From Thalassobius sp049116315 (GTDB lineage Bacteria > Pseudomonadota > Alphaproteobacteria > Rhodobacterales > Rhodobacteraceae), in contig JAGDZD010000009.1 in assembly GCA_049116315.1 (NCBI GenBank), forward strand, positions 179,395-243,394: a stretch of DNA of 64,000 nt. Direction: 5' to 3'. Every line of letters starts with the position of its first letter. The first letter of the stretch is position 1. The notes beneath the pieces were generated by a model. The model searched no databases, was not told the origin of the DNA, and was given only the letters and a program-made list of their open reading frames with translations. The position numbers and the translations under genes were made by a program. Positions 1 through 8,618 of this stretch are shown here, piece by piece.

Positions 1-537
1 GCCTGAAATAAAACATATAAATGTTGAAGATTCGGATGGAATTAGGAACGCAATTCAATCTGAGATTGGCACATTTTGGGGCGGCAACAAGGTGGGGCCT
101 CGCGGATCAAGCCGTGAATGGCCTTCAGACTAATGCCTCCATACGCACCGATAAATGAAACCCTGTCGCACCGATCTGTGCTTGAAATTATTCCATGAGG
201 ATAAGATCGAGGGTTCTTTCGATGGAAGCTATAAATGCAACTGCTATGCGTTAAGATCAGATGTGCCGTTAGAGCACAACGAAATGACCACAAGCGTGAA
301 CCAACCAAAACAGGAAGAACGGGACTCAACTTGAGCGAAGACCGAATTCGGCCCATTGCTGCCATTCAAACAAAACCCGTCCAAGGGCAGCTCACAGCCC
401 AAAGCGGCTGTGGCGCTTCAGGGACGAATTGACAAAGCCGACGTTCATGGCACGGTGTCCCAGCGGCAGCAATGCGGACAAAGCTGCCGTTTGTGAAACA
501 AGCATCAATGACCGCTTTGGCTGCTTAGCAACAACAG
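1..537. other. non-coding or unrecognised left edge
   Basis: No reading frame here gives a recognisable protein. Short open frames on both strands have a composition unlike the neighbouring genes and no convincing ribosome binding site. The stretch lies downstream of the MFS gene that ends at 538 on the minus strand. I see no tRNA, no clear terminator and no insertion-sequence ends. Confidence 0.5.
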
Positions 538-1962
538 TTAAAAGCAGCACGGATGTACTACGGACCCAAGTCGCCTTGAGACCCAGACGCACAGCGCCGG
601 AAACACAGCAAAGGTCAGACAGATTGAAAATGCCGCGAATGACGTGTTGGAAGCTGCGTCATCGAGGCCCGATAGATTTACAACCATACCCGCAAAGGCC
701 GCCCCAAGTGCTGTTGCGAAAAGCTGTACCAGTGTCACGCCACCCGCCGCGAGATCGTGGTCGTGCGCGGGTGCGACCTCGTAAATCCTGACGACGATAT
801 GCGGCCAAACCACACCTATTCCGAAGCCAACGGCCAATAGACCAAGACAAACCGGCGCGAGGATGCTCCACGCCCCGTGAGAGGGCAGTGGCAGGAAGAT
901 TGCTTGCAATACCAGACCAATGGCACAAATCACCGGGCCCGCCAGAATGATGCGGCGCACATTGGCCCCGCTCCACCCCGCTGTCAGGATAGAGCCAACA
1001 GTCCACCCGAGCGCCATAAGCGCCCCCATGTACCCTGCCCAAAGCGGAGGTTGGTTGTGGATCTCGATCAGGAAAAACGGAACGAAAACCTCACCCTGCA
1101 TGGCAAGGATCATCAGCGCGACGTAGGCGAAATGGCGCCCCATAGGCGTGCCCAGAGAAAAGCTGCCCTGTGGTAAAAGTTTGGTTTTGGCATTGCGGTC
1201 GATCCACGCAAGATAGATGCCCAAGACACAGGAGACAGCGATCGCCATGACCGCCTTGATCGCATGGGTGTCGATGCTGCCGATCGAGACGGACAGAACG
1301 ATAAGTATCAAGATGATGATTTGAACGAAGGGCACGGGGTCACGCTTGGTGTCGTTTGGTGCCGCCTGCGGGAGGCTCACGACGGCGAGACATGCAATCC
1401 CTGCCGCACATGGAAGCAAGGCCCAAAACGCCATGCGCCATGCGTCGATCTGGGCGAAAATACCGCCAATGGCTGGCCCCAATAAGGTCGCGACGCCCCA
1501 CATGACCGTTATGAGACCGATCGCCAAAGGCCATAAAGGCTTTGGGTAGACCGTGCGAATAACCGCATAGGACAGGGCGTAGAAGAAGCCGCCTCCGAAC
1601 CCTTGAATGGCGCGCCCCCCGATGAGCACCCACATATCAGACGCGAGGGCGCATAGCGTTGAACCCGCTGCAAAAAATACGACCGCCACAAGATAGGCAC
1701 CCTTGACCCCCGCAGCACCCAACAGACGTGACGCAAGGGCGGCACTGACGATTGAACTTGCGATGAAGACCGTGGAACTCCACGCATAGAGGTCGAGCCC
1801 CCCGATGTCGTCAACCACAAGCGGCATGATGGTAATCGCGATGAAGACATTGATCGCGTGAAGCGCCACGCTCCCCGCGAAAAGCACCGAGAACGGCAGG
1901 TTGCGTTTCGTGGCCAAATCCACCCAACGGGCGGCAACAGGCGCGGGCTGTGTGTCGGTCAT
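538..1962 (-). CDS. MFS transporter, EmrB/QacA-like drug exporter type
   Basis: A 474-residue polytopic membrane protein. Hydrophobic segments run along its whole length. A GGRAIQGFGGG motif near residue 110 and a GPAIGG motif about 40 residues later are typical of proton-driven major facilitator exporters. The start at 1962 (protein begins MTDTQPAPVAARW) is chosen because AAGGA lies about 8 bases upstream; the frame stays open further upstream but only antisense-like peptide is encoded there. The gene follows the ECF41 sigma gene after 82 bases, and that gap holds its own ECF41-type promoter (2012-2037). Export of a toxic or oxidised small molecule is inferred; the substrate is unknown. Confidence 0.85.
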   Translation of the reverse strand: MTDTQPAPVAARWVDLATKRNLPFSVLFAGSVALHAINVFIAITIMPLVVDDIGGLDLYAWSSTVFIASSIVSAALASRLLGAAGVKGAYLVAVVFFAAGSTLCALASDMWVLIGGRAIQGFGGGFFYALSYAVIRTVYPKPLWPLAIGLITVMWGVATLLGPAIGGIFAQIDAWRMAFWALLPCAAGIACLAVVSLPQAAPNDTKRDPVPFVQIIILILIVLSVSIGSIDTHAIKAVMAIAVSCVLGIYLAWIDRNAKTKLLPQGSFSLGTPMGRHFAYVALMILAMQGEVFVPFFLIEIHNQPPLWAGYMGALMALGWTVGSILTAGWSGANVRRIILAGPVICAIGLVLQAIFLPLPSHGAWSILAPVCLGLLAVGFGIGVVWPHIVVRIYEVAPAHDHDLAAGGVTLVQLFATALGAAFAGMVVNLSGLDDAASNTSFAAFSICLTFAVFPALCVWVSRRLGSVVHPCCF

Positions 1963-2011
1963 TGTCTGTCCTTCGTGTTTGTGGCCGCGCAAAGTTGCGG
2001 CTTTCAAACAT

Positions 2012-2037
2012 GACGATTGACGACAACGGATTGTGAT
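2012..2037 (-). promoter_or_regulatory. candidate ECF41-type promoter before the MFS gene
   Basis: Read on the minus strand, ATCACA (2037-2032) is followed by exactly 16 bases and CGTC (2015-2012). This matches the -35 (TGTCACA) and -10 (CGTC) elements described for ECF41 sigma factors and resembles the site at 3434-3460. It sits about 50 bases upstream of the MFS start codon. The -35 departs from consensus at the outer positions, so it is less certain than the other site. Confidence 0.55.
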
Positions 2038-2044
2038 GCGGCGC

Positions 2045-2950
2045 CTAGGAAAAAGCGCGCAGACTTGCCGAGGTGAGGCTACGGGAGCGCTGGAACCCGC
2101 AGAGTTTATCGGGACTGCGCATAATGAATATATGGCGCGCACGCCCGTCCATGTCATACCCAAAAGAGATCGTCGCATGGAGGTCGGTCCCCTCACACAC
2201 CTGCAGGCCGAGGCCGCCGTTAATCTCCACGGTGTCGATGCGCATGCCGCGCCACGCGCGCTGCAATATCTCTTCCACGAAACGGCAAACCTGTGCCGTC
2301 CCTTCAATGACATCGCGTGCAGCCACGACGGCGCCGCCACTATCCGCGCGCAGGTTACTATCGTCGCGGAGCAATTGACCCAACTGTGCAGTATCGCCCG
2401 AAGACAACGCCTGCTGAAACGCCGCGAGGAGCTGCTCTTGCTGCGCTTTTGGCGGTGAGTGTCGTGTATCGCTTTCGTGGACAAAATGGCGCGCGCGCGA
2501 GGCAAGCTTGCGACATGCGGCTGGCTGCATATCCAAAATGTCGGAGACCTCTCCAAACGACATCGCGAAAACATCGTGCAGCAAATAGGCCGCGCGTTCC
2601 TTGGGTGTCAGGCGCTCCAGCAGCAACAAAAAAGCTGTGGTCAACGAGGAGGCCATTTCAGTTTGCGCCTCCGCACTCTGAGCAAATTCGGTCTGGATAT
2701 GATCCGGAATCCAAGGGCCGACATAGTCGACACGCCGACGGTGCGCGGACTTCAATTGATCAAGGCACGCATTGGTACAGACGCGGTTGAGCCACGCCGC
2801 CGGTGCGTCGAGCGCGCCCTCTTGTGCCAACCATTTCAGATAGGTGTCTTGCACCATGTCTTGTGCGTCACTGATGGAGCCGAGCAAACGGTAGGCAAGA
2901 CCCAAAAGTTTGGGCCTTGCTTCCTCAAATATGACTGTCTTGTCGGTCAT
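2045..2950 (-). CDS. ECF41-family RNA polymerase sigma factor with C-terminal SnoaL-like domain
   Basis: A 301-residue sigma factor. Region 2 spans about residues 10-75 and region 4 about 113-155, followed by a SnoaL/NTF2-like extension of about 130 residues. ECF41 proteins carry this fused domain in place of an anti-sigma factor. Their hallmark motifs appear in variant form: PWIPD at 79-83 for the linker WLPEP, DSGGAV at 203-208 for DGGGK, and SPDKL at 279-283 for NPDKL. It starts 7 bases after the CMD/AhpD-like gene and is probably co-transcribed with it. CMD, NmrA and MFS neighbours are typical of the family. What signal the C-terminal domain senses is not evident. Confidence 0.92.
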   Translation of the reverse strand: MTDKTVIFEEARPKLLGLAYRLLGSISDAQDMVQDTYLKWLAQEGALDAPAAWLNRVCTNACLDQLKSAHRRRVDYVGPWIPDHIQTEFAQSAEAQTEMASSLTTAFLLLLERLTPKERAAYLLHDVFAMSFGEVSDILDMQPAACRKLASRARHFVHESDTRHSPPKAQQEQLLAAFQQALSSGDTAQLGQLLRDDSNLRADSGGAVVAARDVIEGTAQVCRFVEEILQRAWRGMRIDTVEINGGLGLQVCEGTDLHATISFGYDMDGRARHIFIMRSPDKLCGFQRSRSLTSASLRAFS

Positions 2951-2957
2951 GTGAACC

Positions 2958-3395
2958 CTAATGCTTGGATATCTGAATGCGGTTCCAAAGGTTGATCATG
3001 CCAATCGCTGTTGTCATCACCGTAATGTCCTGATCGCTATAATGAGAGCGTAATTGCGCACGCAACGCGCCATAGTCCGTATCAGCGGATAGATAGGTTA
3101 GCGCCTCGGCCCAAGCGAAGACCGCTTTCTCAGCAGGCGAGAACGCGTCCACATGCCGCCAGACAATCAACTTATCCAGCTTCTCTTGGTCCACACCTGC
3201 ACCGCGCGCATCCGAGATGTGCATATTCACGCAGTAAGCGCATTGATTGATTTGAGAAACGCGCAATTCGATGAGCGAAGACAGGCTGTTCGCGAGGCCA
3301 AGATCGGCCATTTTCGGATGAACCATACCCAAATAGCCGAGCAGCTCTGGGGCGGTGGCCTCGTGGATCACTGGGGCGGAGGTCGTCGTCGACAT
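2958..3395 (-). CDS. carboxymuconolactone decarboxylase/AhpD-like protein
   Basis: A 145-residue protein with the AhpD-type redox motif Cys52-x2-Cys55 and the downstream His59 (CAYCVNMH). This is the signature of alkylhydroperoxidase-like CMD proteins, which use the cysteine pair in thiol-dependent reduction. The start at 3395 (MSTTTSAP) has AAGGA six bases upstream; the ATG at 3401 would sit directly on that ribosome site. It is the first gene of a two-gene unit with the ECF41 sigma factor and has a clear ECF41-type promoter 39-65 bases upstream. This pairing is the classical ECF41 arrangement, so peroxide or organic electrophile detoxification is a reasonable inference. Confidence 0.9.
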   Translation of the reverse strand: MSTTTSAPVIHEATAPELLGYLGMVHPKMADLGLANSLSSLIELRVSQINQCAYCVNMHISDARGAGVDQEKLDKLIVWRHVDAFSPAEKAVFAWAEALTYLSADTDYGALRAQLRSHYSDQDITVMTTAIGMINLWNRIQISKH

Positions 3396-3433
3396 GATCA
3401 TTCCTTCTGTTGGTGTCAAACATGTAGAAAGAT

Positions 3434-3460
3434 GACGACCCGTGCGGGTCAAATGTGACG
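3434..3460 (-). promoter_or_regulatory. candidate ECF41-type promoter before the CMD-sigma unit
   Basis: Minus-strand CGTCACA (3460-3454), then exactly 16 bases, then CGTC (3437-3434). This fits the ECF41 consensus TGTCACA-N16-CGTC with one mismatch at the first base. It lies about 40 bases before the CMD start codon, so the sigma factor probably activates its own operon. Confidence 0.75.
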
Positions 3461-3501
3461 CGCCTCGGCAAAATTTGGCATTCAAGGCGCCTCACATTGC
3501 G

Positions 3502-4365
3502 TTAGCCGAGATGTGGCATCAGCACATCTGACGCAAATTCGCGGAAACTGCGCGGCGGGCTGCCCGTGATGCGCGCAACATGGTCCGTGGTGAAATCCCC
3601 CCAGCCCGACGCATAGGCCTTGCCATAGTCACGCGTCAACGCGGCCATCCATTCGCCCCAACCCGCACTCGCGATCATAGCGCACATGTCCTCCGGCGAT
3701 GTCGGAGCATAGGTGACGGCTGTCTTGCGCAGATCGCTTAGCGTGGCGGCCACGTCGTCGTAACTCAACGACGCGGGTCCCGTTAGCTCCAACGTCTGTC
3801 CGTCCCATTGATCGCTGAGCGCGCAATACGCAGCACAGGCGGCAATGTCGCGCGTGTCGATCATGCCCATCTGCCCCGCCCCCATGGCGAAGGAAAACTC
3901 GTCACTCGCCTTAATCGGCTCCAGCGCCAGAAACATGTTCTGCATGAACAAGTTGGGCCGCAACATCACGTACCGCAAACCGCTTTGCACGATTTCGGCC
4001 TCGGTTTGGCCGTGGGCACGCGTGTTGTTGGTGGGGCCATTGGGGTCGGCCTTAATCGCCGAGATGCGAACAATTTTTTGCACACCTCGCGCCTTGGCCT
4101 CCGCCAGAGCCGCTGACGCATAGGCAACCGCCTGAGGATGCGCGGGCGTGATTAACACCAGTGTTTCGACCCCCTCCATGGCTTGCGAAAGTGATGCCCT
4201 GTCGTCGAACTGGCCACGCACAGGTGTCGCGCCGAGGCGGGCGACCTGCGCATCCTTATCGGCGGACCGCACCAACGCTTTGACATGCGACGAACCGTGT
4301 TGCTGCAAGGTTTTGAGCACGTCCATTCCGATGTTGCCCGTCGCCCCCGTGACCAGAATGCTCAT
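3502..4365 (-). CDS. NmrA-like NAD(P)-binding reductase
   Basis: A 287-residue short-chain-type protein beginning MSILVTGATGNIG, a Rossmann glycine motif at residues 7-13 in the GATGNIG form of the NmrA/atypical SDR group. These proteins act as quinone or NADPH-dependent oxidoreductases, or as redox sensors. The gene overlaps the VOC gene by four bases (ATGA at 4362-4365), so the two are translationally coupled. NmrA-like reductases are frequent partners of ECF41 genes, but no ECF41 promoter was found before this pair. Control by the divergent LysR gene is more likely. Confidence 0.85.
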   Translation of the reverse strand: MSILVTGATGNIGMDVLKTLQQHGSSHVKALVRSADKDAQVARLGATPVRGQFDDRASLSQAMEGVETLVLITPAHPQAVAYASAALAEAKARGVQKIVRISAIKADPNGPTNNTRAHGQTEAEIVQSGLRYVMLRPNLFMQNMFLALEPIKASDEFSFAMGAGQMGMIDTRDIAACAAYCALSDQWDGQTLELTGPASLSYDDVAATLSDLRKTAVTYAPTSPEDMCAMIASAGWGEWMAALTRDYGKAYASGWGDFTTDHVARITGSPPRSFREFASDVLMPHLG

Positions 4366-4721
4366 TGTGCAACTTCCGCCCAGATCGCTAATTCGTTGCC
4401 GTTCGGATCGGTAAAGTGGAAACGCCGACCACCGGGGAAGCTGTAGATGTCTTGGACAATTTTGGCACCGGCGTGCCTGACGCTTTCAAGGGTCGCCTCA
4501 AGATTCTGTGCGAACAGAACCACCAAAACACCCGGAGCACCGACGGGTCTTTTATCTTCGCCGTTAAAGCCGCCACCAATGCCCGCACCCGAAAAGCTGA
4601 GATAGTTGGGGCCCCATTCCTCGAACGTCCAACCGAATGCGTCCTCATAGAAGCGCTTCGTCTCCGCGGGGTTGGTGAGCGGGAACTCGATATAGTTTAT
4701 CGTCTTGTCGATACCAGGCAT
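4362..4721 (-). CDS. VOC (glyoxalase/bleomycin resistance) family protein
   Basis: A 119-residue single VOC module with the beta-alpha-beta-beta-beta pattern. It opens with a strand (INYIEFPL), continues with a helix around FYEDAFGW, and ends with FTDPNGNELAIW, the usual last strand carrying a metal-ligand glutamate. The family covers lyases, dioxygenases and resistance proteins, so a reaction cannot be assigned. It is the first gene of a coupled pair with the NmrA-like reductase and is divergent from the LysR gene at 4830. Confidence 0.85.
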   Translation of the reverse strand: MPGIDKTINYIEFPLTNPAETKRFYEDAFGWTFEEWGPNYLSFSGAGIGGGFNGEDKRPVGAPGVLVVLFAQNLEATLESVRHAGAKIVQDIYSFPGGRRFHFTDPNGNELAIWAEVAQ

Positions 4722-4767
4722 GTGCTGTCCTTGTGTTGTATGTCTTGTTGATCTGACGCCAACCTAG

Positions 4768-4828
4768 TCATTTCCTTATCTTGAATATATAGATCCTATC
4801 GAGAGCTTACTCCCAAATATGGAAATGA
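4768..4828. promoter_or_regulatory. inverted repeat in the VOC/LysR intergenic region
   Basis: The 8-base arms TCATTTCC (4768-4775) and GGAAATGA (4821-4828) lie 45 bases apart in the 108-base divergent region. LysR proteins often bind two spaced half-sites between divergent promoters, so this is a possible operator. The right arm touches the LysR start codon, which fits autorepression. Chance occurrence is possible. Confidence 0.3.
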
Positions 4829-4829
4829 T

Positions 4830-5717
4830 ATGCACAGTCTGGATGCCGTCGCAGTTTTCGCGCAGGTCGCGCACCATCAAAGCTTCTCTGGCGCCGCCAA
4901 GGCACTGGGGATGCCCCTGTCGACGGTGAGCCGGAAGGTCTCAGAACTGGAAATGGACCTTAGCATAACCCTGATCGACCGGAGCAAGCGTCAGATCCGA
5001 CTGACCGGAGCAGGGAACACCTATTACGAGTTATGCCGAAAGGGCCTAGAGACGCTGAACCTCGCCGATCGGGTCATGCGTGATCGCCATACAGACACCA
5101 CGGGGACGATCACTATCACGGTGCCCCCGAACCTCACCGAAATCCTTTTCCTCAAGGCAATAGAAACCTTTCAAATCCGCCATCCCAAAGCGTGCGTGCG
5201 TGTGCTCGTCTCGGAACGCTTGCTGGATTTTGTCGACGATGGCGTCGACCTCTCCTTTCGCGTGGCGCCCCCCTCTCAGCCTGATCTCAAAGTGCGCACC
5301 TTGCTGCGCTATCGTCATCGCCTGCTTGCAACCCCAAATTACATTGCGACCGCCAGCAGCCCCAAGACACCGGTTGAGCTCTCGGCACACCGGCTCATCG
5401 GCTTTGGTTTTCACGAGCGCCGCTCTGTCAACTGGAAGCTGTCCAAAGGTGCGACAACACACAGCCTACAGCCCGAGCCGATTCTCACGATCAACGATTA
5501 CGCCGCGATCAAAACAGCGATACAGGCGAGCCACGGCATTGGCGAGCTGCCTGAACCAATGTGCGTACAAGCGCTGAAAAGCGGGCAACTGATCGAGGTT
5601 CTGCCCGAGTGGCGGTTCCCACAGATCAAGCTCTATGCCGTCTACTCAGGTCGCGCGCCCGTCACCAAACTGGCGCGGATGTTCCTTGATACGCTTGTCA
5701 AAGAGATCAGACGCTAA
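4830..5717 (+). CDS. LysR family transcriptional regulator
   Basis: A 295-residue protein with an N-terminal winged helix (residues 1-60, including FSGAAKALGMPLSTVSRKVSELE) and a C-terminal substrate-binding domain from about 90. It is transcribed divergently from the VOC-NmrA pair, the common arrangement for a LysR protein and its target. The C-terminal half contains the AIQASHGIGELP segment typical of the effector cleft region in the CrgA/AaeR-like subgroup. The effector is unknown. Start at 4830 overlaps the intergenic inverted repeat and agrees with the family's N-terminus. Confidence 0.9.
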   Translation: MHSLDAVAVFAQVAHHQSFSGAAKALGMPLSTVSRKVSELEMDLSITLIDRSKRQIRLTGAGNTYYELCRKGLETLNLADRVMRDRHTDTTGTITITVPPNLTEILFLKAIETFQIRHPKACVRVLVSERLLDFVDDGVDLSFRVAPPSQPDLKVRTLLRYRHRLLATPNYIATASSPKTPVELSAHRLIGFGFHERRSVNWKLSKGATTHSLQPEPILTINDYAAIKTAIQASHGIGELPEPMCVQALKSGQLIEVLPEWRFPQIKLYAVYSGRAPVTKLARMFLDTLVKEIRR

Positions 5718-6229
5718 CCCCCCCGCTCATTCAGACCGATAACAAAACACCGATACCAATGCGTGTTAGCCATTGGGCATTTGATGCTTAGTCCGGCGTC
5801 TGACATAAGCTTCTCCAATCGACGTCGCGTTCTGTCTCGTGCGGTCATGACTGAACGGACCTCCGGCGCCCCCAATCAACAGTCGAATCTATCCGGGGCG
5901 CGCCTGCGTGATTTGGTCCAAATATCCAGATGGCCCCAGATAGCGCAGGCCGCAGGCATAGACGTTCATTGCAGACATTCGCGTGAGATGCAGCATCAGA
6001 CACAATGGGCTCAAACCTGACATCGCCGCGATAGGGGTGAATGGCGGCTAACTACCCAAACCCGACACGGTCTTTGATATCTAGGTCGAATGCTCGTGCT
6101 TCGCGACAGCTAGGCCAAGAAAGCTTTTCAGCGGGTTAAAGCAGAGGGCATTCTGGTTGCGACAACGTCCAAAAAGTCTAGGAAAGCGTTTCGTGACCAG
6201 AGAGCCCTTTGCGGCAAAACTCACACCGC
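5718..6229. other. intergenic stretch with no supported gene
   Basis: Between the LysR gene and the RTX gene terminator no frame gives a recognisable protein. A frame at 5763-6020 could encode 85 residues but has no ribosome site or similarity I recognise. The stretch around 5960-6020 looks like degenerate intergenic sequence and shares the short string gttcattgca with the inverted repeat near 18580. It may be a worn dispersed repeat. Confidence 0.4.
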
Positions 6230-6273
6230 CTTTCATTCCCTTATCGGTCAACAATTGCCGAAGGGAATGAAAG
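6230..6273 (-). terminator. hairpin after the RTX gene
   Basis: Perfect 13-base arms (6230-6242 and 6261-6273) enclose an 18-base loop, 17 bases beyond the RTX stop codon. The position suits a terminator for the minus-strand RTX gene, although the following T-run is short and interrupted. Confidence 0.6.
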
Positions 6274-6290
6274 TACCGTCGTTCAACGCT

Positions 6291-7877
6291 TTATGCATTA
6301 AACTCAGGAATTAGGTTGTGTTCCCCGTAGGGGACGTATTGACCACTCGGCAATTCCTCAATTGCAATATCGTCTAAAGTTAAGTCCTGACCACCGACGA
6401 TGATGGCAACGATTTGACCTTCAACGGTTAGTTCCGCTGCCGTTCCATCTGCTGAGGGTGTGATGGAGACATCGTCTGTATCAAGTGATCTTCCGGAAAG
6501 GCCTCTCACAAGGATCGAGTCCTCTCCCGGCGTGAAGTCAGTGATAATTGTCGGATCTAGCTTATTTGGTCCGTCTCCAATGACATCTTCATGCTCTTCA
6601 AAGGCAGCACTATTGTTTACCAAGACAAATACGTCTTCACCTTCGCCGCCCGTCAAGTCATTCCCGTTGAATGAACGGATGATGTCATCCCCGTCGCCAC
6701 CATCCACGGTGTCTCTCTCATAATCAACAATCGAGAAGCTATCTCCTCCGTGGGGGGACAAGGTGTCAGTTTCAGCGTTCCCGCCATCTGCAAAAATGGT
6801 ATCATTCCCTTCGCCACCATTTATGACATCGGAACCGGCTCGGTTGATGATCACGTCTCCTGCGCTGCTTCCGGAGATGATATCGTCACCGTGAGCGCTG
6901 ATGACCCTTGTTCCAAATCCGTTTTCGCTGTCACCGATTGTATATTCCACGGGCGTTTCGTCATCCGTTTCAAGACGGACGTGCCCAAGAGTAATATCGT
7001 CTAGGGTAAAGGGAGTGGCGCCAGACAGCCGGACAACCAATTCCTCCCCTAGGTATAGATCGCGGCCCTGGCCGTCTTCCCGTTCAACAAGAGAGAAATC
7101 CCCGCCATGTCCATTGCCGGCGCCCAGATCGACGAACAAAGTGTCTTCGGTAGGATCAAAGTCAGTGATTTCGCTGACCAAGTTGTTCGACATACTCGCT
7201 GCCGTGAAAAAGCTGTCTGCGCCTGCGCCTCCTGTGACGGTGCTGCCGTCACCGAAATAAATCAAATCATCCCCCGCGCCCCCATCTAAGAACTCAGCTA
7301 GAGAATTATCGCCGCTGTCACGGCCGCTATCGTTTATCACATCATTGCCGTCGCCTCCCCAAATGGAGTCGATGCCCGCACCACCTGACAACGTGTCATC
7401 GCCTGTGCCGCCTTCGATGATGTCATGCCCCTCCATCCCGGACACATCATCGTTGCCTGAGCCGCCAGTCAGCCTGTCGTCTCCATTCCCGCCAAGAAGC
7501 GTGTCAGCGCCTGAACCGCCATCAACACTGTCATCACCGTCATGGCTGCGGAGAAAGTCGTCGCCTTCGCCGCCAAACACAGTGTCATTCCCGTCAAAGT
7601 ATCCGTCGGGGTACTCCTCGCTCATGCGCAAATAGAAATGTTCGTCAACCCTATCGTCGCCTGTGCCAGCGTAGATAAAATCGCTACCTCCACCCCCTAC
7701 TAGAGAGTCGTCACCGTCACCGCCAAAAATTGTATCATCACCATTCAGGCCGTTAATGGTATCATTGTCGTTACTGCCTTCGATGTTTTCGGCGGCACTA
7801 GGGTCATTCGCATCAGGTGATGCGAAAACCAGCATTCCAATAGACAAGACACCTGAAAGAAGCAGCAACAGTTCCAT
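6291..7877 (-). CDS. RTX calcium-binding repeat protein
   Basis: A 528-residue acidic protein. After a short hydrophobic N-terminus (residues 3-19) it is filled with GGxGxDxhx nonapeptides (for example GGDGDDSLVGG, GGAGADTLxG-like units). Blocks lie at about 30-230 and 330-420. Two other segments (ITDFDPTEDTLFV and ITDFTPGEDSILV) match the C-terminal module of RTX and M10 peptidase families. Such repeats fold into calcium-bound beta-rolls outside the cell, usually after type I secretion. No catalytic domain and no ABC exporter genes are seen nearby. Base composition looks lower in G+C than the flanks. A surface, matrix or biofilm role is inference. Confidence 0.88.
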   Translation of the reverse strand: MELLLLLSGVLSIGMLVFASPDANDPSAAENIEGSNDNDTINGLNGDDTIFGGDGDDSLVGGGGSDFIYAGTGDDRVDEHFYLRMSEEYPDGYFDGNDTVFGGEGDDFLRSHDGDDSVDGGSGADTLLGGNGDDRLTGGSGNDDVSGMEGHDIIEGGTGDDTLSGGAGIDSIWGGDGNDVINDSGRDSGDNSLAEFLDGGAGDDLIYFGDGSTVTGGAGADSFFTAASMSNNLVSEITDFDPTEDTLFVDLGAGNGHGGDFSLVEREDGQGRDLYLGEELVVRLSGATPFTLDDITLGHVRLETDDETPVEYTIGDSENGFGTRVISAHGDDIISGSSAGDVIINRAGSDVINGGEGNDTIFADGGNAETDTLSPHGGDSFSIVDYERDTVDGGDGDDIIRSFNGNDLTGGEGEDVFVLVNNSAAFEEHEDVIGDGPNKLDPTIITDFTPGEDSILVRGLSGRSLDTDDVSITPSADGTAAELTVEGQIVAIIVGGQDLTLDDIAIEELPSGQYVPYGEHNLIPEFNA

Positions 7878-8618
7878 AACGCTCGTCCAGTTAGAAAAAT
7901 ATTCTACAAAACAATATCAGGTAGAAATGAGCGACACAAGTAATCCAAGGAACGCTATCTGCATTAGTTTGTCCGCCGGCACAAAATACAAACATAGCTG
8001 GAAATGATGAAGGTCAAGTGCGTGCCAATAGAATATTTCAGCCTCAATTGTAGAAGAGAAGTTTTTCCAATAAGCGGCCCGGTGGAAAACGTGAAACCCC
8101 ATGCTCGATTGCTGGGCCAACTTCTGTGTGTGTCTTCTTGTAGCTCATTCGGTTCGCCTAAATCAGCGAGACTTCGTGTGAGCAGCAATGCACTGTTGCG
8201 ACGACCATGTTGGCAAAGCGCCGCATTCAGCAAGATTGAGTGATCTGATGGACGCTCCGGGCAACGAGACATCAGAGTAAAAGTTATAAGATTGGGGTCG
8301 GCCTGACGTTGCAAAGTTCGCTATCTGAGCGCAATTTTGTTCCAGAGCCACACCAAAAGTTCTACTCCTAGATGGCATCTCAAACCCAAAGCAATCATTG
8401 TCGGTCAGAACGACGGGAAGAAAGCAGTTATTCGCGGCAATTTGCACCACCGTCTGCTCTATTTCAAATACTATTAGTTTTCGGAGATAAGCGTGTTTTG
8501 GCAGCAATCGGAGCTCATGGACGCCGGAACAAGGGGACGGTGATGAGGCTACGCGGAGGTCGTTTCTGCTTTGCCTTTGAGTGTTGGCAAAGCAGAATTG
8601 ACCACCGCTTGTCGTCGC
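7878..8618. other. 741-base stretch without a supported gene
   Basis: Several open frames exist on both strands (the longest about 115 codons), but none has a recognisable domain, a good ribosome site or Rhodobacteraceae-like codon use. The RTX promoter should lie near 7878-7980. The rest looks like decayed or spacer DNA between the RTX gene and the EthD gene. Confidence 0.4.

Noticed and set aside
1963..2574. 5' extension of the MFS gene through the sigma factor gene
   Set aside because: The extra residues are an out-of-frame reading of the sigma gene; AAGGA before 1962 marks the true start.
5763..6020. An 85-codon plus-strand frame downstream of the LysR gene
   Set aside because: No ribosome site, no similarity, and located in degenerate spacer.
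6600..7800. Short repeated units that could suggest a CRISPR-like or tandem DNA repeat
   Set aside because: They are the degenerate codons of the RTX GGxGxD repeats within one open frame; there are no unique spacers.
8163..8507. A 114-codon minus-strand frame between the RTX and EthD genes
   Set aside because: Composition and lack of a ribosome site suggest spacer or decayed sequence.
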